From positions 1 through 20,303 of IMG/VR virus record IMGVR_UViG_3300010885_018083: a stretch of 20,303 bases of DNA; one strand, given 5' to 3'. A program made the position numbers and the translations under genes. Below, piece by piece: positions 1 through 6,900 of this stretch (the stretch's first letter is position 1; the number at the start of each line of letters is the position of its first letter). Source of the DNA: a virus. The notes under the pieces were generated by a model that made no database searches, was not told where the DNA came from, and saw only the letters and a list, made by a program, of their open reading frames with translations.

Positions 1-61
1 AACTACCTAAAATACCGGTTAGGGTAGATATAACTATATTCTTATCATTTTGCTTCAACAC
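1..61 (-). CDS. Possible start of a further gene, cut by the window edge
   Basis: After an in-frame TAA at 67-65, an open frame begins with GTG (61-59), immediately followed by TTG (58-56), and stays open to the window edge. Only about 20 residues are visible, including the stretch NIVISTLTGILGS. There is no ATG in this frame, and no Shine-Dalgarno sequence. The hydrophobic strand followed by a Gly-rich turn faintly recalls the start of a nucleotide-binding Rossmann fold, but this is far too little to assign a function. Position supports a gene: it follows the endonuclease I gene on the same strand, and the short gap before it holds a TATATTTAA element resembling the one found in the other gaps. 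It could equally be chance coding potential in AT-rich DNA. Confidence 0.3.
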   Translation of the reverse strand, partial: MLKQNDKNIVISTLTGILGS

Positions 62-77
62 GACTTAAATATACGAC

Positions 78-102
78 AAATATTTGATATTTCCAAATAT
101 TT
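78..102. repeat. Perfect 9-bp AT-rich inverted repeat after the endonuclease gene
   Basis: AAATATTTG (78-86) and CAAATATTT (94-102) are exact reverse complements around a 7-base loop. The repeat starts at the last base of the endonuclease I stop codon. The stem is almost all A/T and no clean T-tract follows on the minus strand, so it would be a weak terminator at best. It may instead be a 3'-end-stabilising hairpin, or chance in AT-rich sequence. Confidence 0.35.
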
Positions 103-527
103 TATGGTCTATTTTCTTCTAAAAACCACTCAATTGGGATAATTTTGTCTGCATACTTATATCCGTTCTTTTCACACCAATCACCATATGTCGTTTTAGA
201 CTTTTTGCTGATTTTGTTCTTTGAATTGGAAAATACGAAGCGAATGTCCAAATGTGGGTTGTGTTCTTTAACCAATAGATGTTTTTTCCTATCTGCAGCC
301 ACAAACCTACCTTTTGTCTCTACTCTAATACCATTGGGTAATTTAAAGTCAGGACTATATGTGTGATTTGATGCAGGAATTATGTATGGAACTTTTTCAG
401 TTTCATATTCTACTTTAATTCCTTGAGACTCTATTTGTTGAGAAATGGTTTCTTCCAAACCAGACTTAAATCCATATTTTTTAGCAACCCATTTTGGATT
501 ACTCTTTTTTGTAACTTTTTTTGCCAT
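102..527 (-). CDS. Endonuclease I, T7 gp3-like Holliday-junction resolvase
   Basis: This 141-residue protein is a close relative of phage T7 endonuclease I (149 residues), which resolves four-way DNA junctions and branched replication intermediates as a domain-swapped dimer. The hallmark stretches are all present: FKSGLEE, KVPYIIPASNHTYSPDF, LPNGIRVETKG, DRKKHLLVKEHNPHLDIR and GDWCEKNGYKYADKIIP. The five T7 active-site residues (Glu20, Glu35, Asp55, Glu65, Lys67) correspond to E25, E40, D60, E70 and K72, a constant offset of five, so the enzyme should be active. The N-terminal extension MAKKVTKKSNPKW is basic. T4 itself uses an unrelated resolvase (gp49, endonuclease VII), so a T7-type enzyme beside a T4-like tail module suggests module exchange. 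The ATG start follows the 68-residue gene by 9 bases and has no Shine-Dalgarno sequence. Confidence 0.95.
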   Translation of the reverse strand: MAKKVTKKSNPKWVAKKYGFKSGLEETISQQIESQGIKVEYETEKVPYIIPASNHTYSPDFKLPNGIRVETKGRFVAADRKKHLLVKEHNPHLDIRFVFSNSKNKISKKSKTTYGDWCEKNGYKYADKIIPIEWFLEENRP

Positions 528-536
528 TAAATTGTT

Positions 537-743
537 TTATTTTGGCTTAGTATCGGAATATTTAGTTGCGGATATTTCACCACCTCTACCTGTTTTAAAT
601 TTTGCTGCAGTTAAAACTTGTTCATCTGCTTTTTTCAAATCATCGGTAGTGTAGGGTGTTCCTTTAGAAGATGCGTTTGGAGTTATTTTATCTACTCCTA
701 ATTCCGTTAGTCTACCTGCGTATGTATCTAATATTGTTGCCAT
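537..743 (-). CDS. Small protein of unknown function (68 residues)
   Basis: I do not recognise this gene. The product is short and polar, with no membrane segment or signal peptide. Residues 1-30 could be partly helical; the C-terminal half is rich in Gly, Thr and Lys and includes FKTGRGGEISATKYSDTKPK, which looks unstructured. The frame is supported by its tight place in the minus-strand series: it follows the fibre-like gene by 30 bases, a gap holding the TATTTATA element, and ends 9 bases before the endonuclease I start. The leader is A-rich (ACAAAAAACA before ATG) with no Shine-Dalgarno sequence. It might be a minor virion peptide or a small partner of the resolvase; nothing in the sequence decides between these. 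Confidence 0.7.
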   Translation of the reverse strand: MATILDTYAGRLTELGVDKITPNASSKGTPYTTDDLKKADEQVLTAAKFKTGRGGEISATKYSDTKPK

Positions 744-760
744 TGTTTTTTGTTTTTGTA

Positions 761-768
761 TATAAATA
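761..768 (-). promoter_or_regulatory. Candidate promoter element TATTTATA
   Basis: On the coding strand the 30-base gap contains TATATTTATATA, with its TATTTATA core 17 bases before the ATG at 743. The same core occurs in the other gaps of 30 bases or more in this window. No clear -35 element is seen. The role is inferred from recurrence and position. Confidence 0.4.
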
Positions 769-773
769 TAAGA

Positions 774-1964
774 TTATGTATCAAATCGTACAATAAAGTT
801 AACTGGTAAGTCAGAATATGATTTTATTGGTTTTGGTAATTTTGCAACTGCTACCAATTGACAATCATCATCGTATAATCCAATTGTTGTAATCATTGGT
901 GTTAAGAATGAACCCGTTGTATCCATAGAACCACTCATATCACCATGTTCAAATCCAGCTTTTATATTTCCAACCGAACCACTAAATGTATAAGAATAAT
1001 CTAATGAACCTGTTCCTGTTTCTAATACAAATGCTTTTTTAATATAATTTACACCAGGATTAATTGTTACTTTTGTAATTTTTCCATCGGTACTTATATG
1101 TGATTCTGTTTGTCTACCAATATTTACAACTGCGGATGGATTTGTTGATACATTAAATTCATCTTGTTCAGCTATAAGTAAATATTCATGTTCATAGATA
1201 GTTTGAGTAGATTTAAATGATACTTCCCAATTTGAATTTAATGATGAATTTACATTTCTTGTAAATACCAATAAACCCTGTGAATAAAACACATTACCTG
1301 CTCTATTAGTTCCTGCAGCACCTTCTAAAAATGTTGCATTTTTAACAAAAATTATACCATCTTGAATATCCATAGAAGTTATTTCACAAACAAATTCTTT
1401 TATTGGGTTACCTAATGAAATTGTAAATTCTCCTGTATTTATATCAACAAAATAGTTTGAGATACTTGATGAATATACACCACCTGCAATATCCGTAAAA
1501 TTAAATGTACTTCCTGTTAATTCTAGATAATTAAAAAAAATTTGAGAACCCGCTCCTGCTGCAATTAAATTTCCATATCCATCATCTACAAATTCCGTTG
1601 TACCATCCAAAACATATACTGAACCCTTTTTAATAGTTTCTCCAACATATATTTGTGGAATGGAAATAACTTTTGCCGAACCACTTAAAAATCTATCTTT
1701 TGTTGATTCAGTATTATTATATTCATTATTTTTATTTCCAAATCTTAAAAATGGATTATCTTCATGTCCATTGTAGAATTGTGCTCTTAATTGTCCATAT
1801 AAAGAATTTTTTTGAACTGATAAATTGTTTCCAATACTTAAATCCGAAGAATTCTCGTCTGCAACTAATAAATCAATTTGTGTAGAACCACTTGTAAAGT
1901 TCCACTCTTTATAGGCTTTAAATGGCCTAATACTAATATCTGATTTTGGTATTCTTTTTAACAT
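774..1964 (-). CDS. Fibre- or baseplate-type virion protein, paralogous C-terminus with the gene upstream
   Basis: This 396-residue protein is rich in Ser, Thr, Gly and Asn and predicted mostly beta, like phage fibre and peripheral baseplate proteins. Near the N-terminus is ISIRPFKAYKEW (residues 10-21), a style of motif I associate with virion proteins of large marine myoviruses (from memory). The last 39 residues begin ITTIGLYDDDCQLVAVAKLPKP and align without gaps to the last 39 residues of the preceding gene's product, 18 of them identical. Just before, EFNVSTNPSAV resembles EFNFSNNPSFV of the paralogue. No catalytic motif or coiled coil is seen. The ATG start lies 6 bases after a TATTTATA element that itself follows a terminator, so this gene probably opens a new transcription unit with a very short or absent leader. 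Whether it is a fibre, fibre attachment protein or baseplate decoration is not resolved. Confidence 0.8.
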   Translation of the reverse strand: MLKRIPKSDISIRPFKAYKEWNFTSGSTQIDLLVADENSSDLSIGNNLSVQKNSLYGQLRAQFYNGHEDNPFLRFGNKNNEYNNTESTKDRFLSGSAKVISIPQIYVGETIKKGSVYVLDGTTEFVDDGYGNLIAAGAGSQIFFNYLELTGSTFNFTDIAGGVYSSSISNYFVDINTGEFTISLGNPIKEFVCEITSMDIQDGIIFVKNATFLEGAAGTNRAGNVFYSQGLLVFTRNVNSSLNSNWEVSFKSTQTIYEHEYLLIAEQDEFNVSTNPSAVVNIGRQTESHISTDGKITKVTINPGVNYIKKAFVLETGTGSLDYSYTFSGSVGNIKAGFEHGDMSGSMDTTGSFLTPMITTIGLYDDDCQLVAVAKLPKPIKSYSDLPVNFIVRFDT

Positions 1965-1970
1965 ATCATA

Positions 1971-1978
1971 TATAAATA
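1971..1978 (-). promoter_or_regulatory. Candidate promoter element TATTTATA directly after a terminator
   Basis: The coding strand reads AAGATATTTATATATGAT before the ATG at 1964; the TATTTATA core ends 6 bases before the start codon. It sits immediately downstream of the hairpin at 1983-2022, where a new promoter would be needed. If it works as a -10 element, transcription would begin at or near the ATG and the mRNA would be almost leaderless. Confidence 0.45.
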
Positions 1979-1982
1979 TCTT

Positions 1983-2022
1983 AAAACTAAAAACCCACCA
2001 AATTACGGTGGGTTATAGTTTT
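1983..2022. terminator. Intrinsic terminator, possibly bidirectional
   Basis: A perfect 8-bp stem, AACCCACC (1992-1999) with GGTGGGTT (2007-2014), encloses a 7-base loop. It is extended by an outer 7-bp A/T stem, AAAACTA (1983-1989) with TAGTTTT (2016-2022), separated by a small asymmetric internal loop. On the minus strand the GC-rich stem is followed by TTTAGTTTTAA, which fits termination after the 406-residue protein gene that ends at 2038. The plus strand also has a T-rich run after the stem. This is the only GC-rich hairpin I see in the window. Confidence 0.75.
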
Positions 2023-2037
2023 TATTTTATTCTCCGA

Positions 2038-3258
2038 TTAGAAGTCTAATTTAACTTTGATTGCAATTTCTTTATCAAATGATTTCTCAACTGGTTTAGA
2101 AGTTTTTGCAACTGCTAATAATTCATTTGCATCATCATATAATCCAACAGTTGTAATATAAACATGTGGGTCATTTTCAAAAATAGTTTGAGTAAATGCA
2201 CCTACTGAACCTGTTACAAATGATGGGTTGTTTGAGAAATTAAATTCTCTATTGTTTGCTCTTACAAAATAATGAGATGTAGAAACATTTTCAGTTCTTC
2301 TAGCTTCAAAATGTGCACCTTTTTTTAATGCATCAAATAATTTCAAAGAACCAGATGATGAACCTGATTGGTGATATTGTCCTGCACTTGAACCTACTGC
2401 GAATGTAAGATTACCATCAACCGAAGAAGATAACGCCAAAGGATTTAATAATAAAATACCCATATCAGGATAGAATAAACCAAATCCATCATTATTACTT
2501 CCAGTTGTATATGCGGAAATAGATGCAGTTGTAGATGTTCCTATATTTAAAGAACCTTTTACTAAGTTATAAACTCTACCTGCAGTAGTTACTGTTTCAC
2601 CTGTTCCACCACTATCATCTATTAATGTCAAACTTCCTTTTGAACCTGAAAGTGTTAATGAAACATTTCCTGGGTCTAATCTTTCTTTGTATCTAGCTCT
2701 ATTGATATTAATAGCGTAAAAATTATTCATTGTGTTTCCACTATAATCTTTGAATTGATTAACACCTGGGTCTAAAAGAACATTTGCTAATTGATAATAC
2801 ATAGCAGTTGTTGATAATTTAGAAGATTGGTCTTGTGTAAGTGTTGGTGCACCTTTTCCACTATAATCACCATATGCTATTGAAAATTGAACTTCAGCGG
2901 CAGCGGATGATGTTACATCGTTGTATATATCCAAATAATAATCTCCACTATCTCCATTTAGTTGATTTGAAGATGTATAAAATGAATACAAAGAACCAGT
3001 ATCTCCACTCCATATTCCAGAAGTTACAACTTGTGTTCTATTTGTTACTTTATCGATTGCTCCAAATTTTTTATAAATACCATTTGAAATGGTAGCCATA
3101 TCGGAAGAGATTTGCTCACCTGTTCCTAAAAATTGGTTTACAATTCTAACTAATTCGTTAGTGTCAACTGGAGTACCTGCTGTATTAGCGGCTCCTGCTA
3201 AATATTGTGATAGATTGCTCGCTAATAACGAACCTCTATTGTCTCTTATTAATGCCAT
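2038..3258 (-). CDS. Fibre- or baseplate-type virion protein (406 residues)
   Basis: This is a long Ser/Gly/Thr-rich, beta-rich protein with the composition of a phage fibre or baseplate-attached structural protein. The N-terminus (MALIRDNRGSLLASNLSQYL) is followed by a possible helical segment to about residue 70; the middle carries repeated short SGS/TGS turns. EFNFSNNPSFV precedes the C-terminal module, whose last 39 residues begin ITTVGLYDDANELLAVAKTSKP and match the end of the next gene's product. The shared terminus suggests a common fold that docks both proteins to the same partner or promotes trimerisation (inference). The gene begins 7 bases after the 207-residue gene, has no Shine-Dalgarno sequence (leader ACAATAATTAAACT), and is followed by the only clear terminator in the window. 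The exact T4 counterpart cannot be named. Confidence 0.8.
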   Translation of the reverse strand: MALIRDNRGSLLASNLSQYLAGAANTAGTPVDTNELVRIVNQFLGTGEQISSDMATISNGIYKKFGAIDKVTNRTQVVTSGIWSGDTGSLYSFYTSSNQLNGDSGDYYLDIYNDVTSSAAAEVQFSIAYGDYSGKGAPTLTQDQSSKLSTTAMYYQLANVLLDPGVNQFKDYSGNTMNNFYAININRARYKERLDPGNVSLTLSGSKGSLTLIDDSGGTGETVTTAGRVYNLVKGSLNIGTSTTASISAYTTGSNNDGFGLFYPDMGILLLNPLALSSSVDGNLTFAVGSSAGQYHQSGSSSGSLKLFDALKKGAHFEARRTENVSTSHYFVRANNREFNFSNNPSFVTGSVGAFTQTIFENDPHVYITTVGLYDDANELLAVAKTSKPVEKSFDKEIAIKVKLDF

Positions 3259-3265
3259 AGTTTAA

Positions 3266-3889
3266 TTATTGTACATATGTTACTGTGATTGGAATAGTTT
3301 GTGAACCACCCGTTTCATTACCATATACAGTTATTGTTGTTTTAATTGTAGATGTTAATGAAGGATTTGGAATAAACTTAAATGTTAATCCTTTTGCAAT
3401 TGATGCAGTTGCTGATACATCGTCACCAATAAACATAGGAACCGTTCCTACATCTGATGTTACACCTTCACCTACTACATCTCCCGCGTTTTTATTAGAA
3501 AGAATAATTGTATATCCTAATGTTCTATTACCGGCCGGCGATGTGGTTGGTGATAAAGCAACTTCACCACTTTTTTGATTTACAGAAATATTTGGGACAC
3601 CAAATTCAACAACAGGAATCCTAGTTGTATTTTTTGGTAAAGTTACCAATTTATATTTCATTACATTTGTTTCATCTGGATTTGCTTCTAAAACTGGCAT
3701 ATTTTTAATTGCCACATCATAATAAGCAGAACCCAACGGATGTGCGGGCTCATAAAGGTTATAATCAATCTCATCATCTGCCAATGCAAATTGAGTAATG
3801 TTTAAACCCTGTCCTGCAGCTAATTTTTCCCTACCTTTTTTAGTAAGAATTGCATCAACTGTTAATTCATTGTTACTTAAATATCCCAT
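3266..3889 (-). CDS. Virion structural protein with conserved N-terminal module (207 residues)
   Basis: The N-terminal 85 residues contain LTVDAILTKKGREKLAAGQ, LNITQFALADDEIDYNLYEP and HPLGSAYYDVAIKNMPVLEA. From memory this is a module seen in uncharacterised structural proteins of large T4-like phages; I cannot verify it here. The C-terminal 100 residues are beta-rich (for example TTITVYGNETGGSQTIPITVTYV) and look like an immunoglobulin-like or similar beta-sandwich. There is no signal peptide or membrane segment. The gene lies between the giant tail protein and two fibre-like proteins, fitting a connector or small tail-tip component. Its 47-base upstream gap carries a TATTTATA element 21 bases before the ATG, so it may begin a transcription unit shared with the next gene up to the terminator. 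Confidence 0.8.
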   Translation of the reverse strand: MGYLSNNELTVDAILTKKGREKLAAGQGLNITQFALADDEIDYNLYEPAHPLGSAYYDVAIKNMPVLEANPDETNVMKYKLVTLPKNTTRIPVVEFGVPNISVNQKSGEVALSPTTSPAGNRTLGYTIILSNKNAGDVVGEGVTSDVGTVPMFIGDDVSATASIAKGLTFKFIPNPSLTSTIKTTITVYGNETGGSQTIPITVTYVQ

Positions 3890-3910
3890 AGTATTGTATT
3901 ATTCGTTTGT

Positions 3911-3918
3911 TATAAATA
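3911..3918 (-). promoter_or_regulatory. Candidate promoter element TATTTATA
   Basis: The coding strand reads AACTATATTTATAACAAACG, with the core 21 bases upstream of the ATG at 3889. It lies in the 47-base gap after the giant tail gene. The assignment rests on its recurrence in the other large gaps. Confidence 0.4.
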
Positions 3919-3936
3919 TAGTTTTTATAAAAATTA

Positions 3937-6900
3937 TTACTCAACTTCCAAAATTGGTTCATTTGCTGCTCTACCTGTCTTATTAACTTTTAATGTATTA
4001 GGGTTAGTTGCAAATGTTTCAATTGGAGAAGTTCCGTCTAAAGTGGTTGCAGCTGTATTTTTTGAACCCAAATAATATGAATTTTTTAATCCAGTTGTTA
4101 AATCACTTGTGTATTTATTATGTGTTGGTAAATACCCATCCACCGGATTAACCGATATAATATTTCCTGTTACTACTGGAGGAGTAGAGCCTGAAAATGG
4201 TTGTATATTTAATTCCGTTTCATTATAAACCGATGATGTTACATGATACCCACCACGAGGGTCTCCCACACCATTTGGTGCAAAATTAAAAACAATTATA
4301 TCTCTACGTTTTTGAGTAGTTACTAAATTTACTTTAACTCTTTCTTTTGTAAGAACATTATCTTTGTTATAGTAAGTTCTTAATGCTACACCTCTTTGTG
4401 CATATAATCCAAATCCAATTTCTTCATAATTAGACTGTCCTACTATTGTATTTGAATTTTGCAACTCTATTTCCGATAGTATTGTTGCATTTCCTAATTC
4501 CGCATTAATGTCAACTTCTTTTTGATAATAATCTGCAGTAGGTATTAAATTATTATTAAAATCAATAGATGTTGTATGTTGATAATTTTCTGCAATAATA
4601 CTTTGCAATGAACCCGTATAAATTGTAGTTTCATATTGGTTATTTTCTCCAAATATGTTTTCAAATAAACTTGATGTAAGTGTTACTTCGTATTGATTAT
4701 TATCAGCAATTATTGTAGATGTGTCACCAAAATGAATATCGGTTTGATATTGATTATTTTCTCCGGATGGTTTTTTATGAGCAACTTTACTTCTTTCTAA
4801 AAAGTGTGGTTCAATTAATAAACCAGTTGTTGCTTTAACTCTTGCTGGTAACATCTTCTTAATATCTTCAAACATAGATTTCTCATATAATTTGATTAAA
4901 TTAATGTATGCGTATATATCTCTACCATCAAACCTTTGAAAATAATAATTTCTTAAAGAATCCAAAGATTTATAATTTGATTTATAAAAATCTGAAGGGT
5001 CACCAATGTAGTTATCAATATTTAATCCACCAAATGATTTTGCAATATCAATATTTAATTCCTTTGTAGGTGAGAAAAATAATCCCACTCTATTTGAGTC
5101 TGTTGGAGATTGGTCAAATGCTTTTTTAGTTACTCTACTTTTTATTGATAAATCAACACCACCACTTACATCATTACCATTAAAATCGGTCTGTGATTCA
5201 AATCTAACTTTATTAGTTGAGTATCTACTTGCACCACCATCTGGATAATCCATTACAACCATTCTATCAACTATTTCAAAATTATATGGATATGTTGATA
5301 TATTTGTAAACTGACTTGCACTTACATATAATGAAGATGACGGATTTGTTGAATACAACGATGCGGTTGTACCATTTTCATAATGATTTCTAGTTAATCC
5401 ATTTGCAAAATAAATATTAGTATCAACATTTATTAATGATTGAGATACTGCTAAATTTTTTGGATATTCAAAATCCAATCTTAAATGTAAATCATGTGTA
5501 GAAGAAGATACACTATTACCATTAATCATTTCTGGGAATGAAACGTGGTTATAAAATATTTGTGTATTTAATTGTTCACTCCATAATCTAAATTCATCCA
5601 CACTACCACTATACGATTTACCCAATGTTATAGTAGAACCATTATTCCAATTTGTTAAATCGTTTATAGTTGTAGAACTTTCAAATATGGTTCGTTCTTT
5701 ATCCGATTGTCTTAAATCCAATTTTAAACCTTCCGAACCTGAACTTACTGAAATTCCGAAATATCTTCCATTAAATATTGGTAATAAAGATGAAGATATG
5801 TTTGTAGAACCACTATAATTAAATATTACTTTACCATAGTCACTATTCGATGAACCACTTAATTGAACATTCCAACCACTTCCTGAAATAACATTCCATT
5901 GGTTACCAAATGCGGGTTTTACAAACATTTCAATTGTATTTGGCTTTCTACCCTTGTCAGTAGATTTCCAATTAAAATCTAAATAAGAACCAGTATTCAT
6001 TACCAACGCAGTAGTAATGTTATCTATTACCAATTTACCTTTACTATCATTTGTAACTTCCGGGCCCCCAAATTCTAATATTGAAAGATTTGATGCAGGT
6101 ATTCCATAACAACTCATCAATGCGTATATTCCTCTTTTTGTTCCCTTATGTTTTAATAGATAAGGTAAGTTGTTTGCAATTCTTCTCCAAACTTCATATG
6201 TTCTTTGTTTGGCAGGATTAACAAATTTATCATTACCATTTTTATCTTTTCCAAATACATATTCCCATAAATGAGAATCGGATGCAAGATTTTTTGCGTC
6301 CCAACTCATTGATTTTAATGCATCAAATAATAACTTATCAGACATATTATTTTTGGATTGATACCCCATCCCTCTACTTCTTTCAATGGCTTTTCCGTGA
6401 AAATATATATTATCAAAATGTTGACCTATCATTGATAGAAATAAAAGTAAACTTTCATTTTCATTGTTATTTACAATATATTGTGGTACATTATTTTGAA
6501 CCCAGTCAGGATTTTCAATATCATATGATTCTGCTAAATCTATTAAATTATTATACCAATTAGTAATTACATTACTATTAGAAAGTAATCTATTATTTCC
6601 AGCGTGTGGCCACGTTAAAGAATCTACAGTGGATAATGTAAATGAAGATGGTGTATATAAGAATTTTTCAAACCCATCAAACCCTTGTATTACTTGATTC
6701 TTTTTTGTTGTTTGTCTTTCAACATCTTGCTGTGATGCTATCGTATTAACCCAAGATGATGTTTGAGAATTTGCAATATTTTGTTCATATAATTCTATTA
6801 ATTGTATTTTATAAATAAAATTATTTACTCTTTCTTTTGCCGAACTAAAATGTATAAAATTTTCCCATATGTAGGATGAACCATCTGTGTATTGTATATT

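Noticed and set aside
119-304. Alternative minus-strand frame inside the endonuclease I gene
   Set aside because: The overlapping frame encodes an unmistakable endonuclease I; this one is a shadow.
774-3258. Possible diversity-generating retroelement target in the fibre-like genes
   Set aside because: No reverse transcriptase, no template repeat and no near-identical repeated DNA were seen; the similar C-termini are divergent at protein level.
3922-3933. 12-bp palindrome TTTTTATAAAAA after the giant tail gene
   Set aside because: Pure A/T with no loop; too weak for a terminator and common by chance at this composition.
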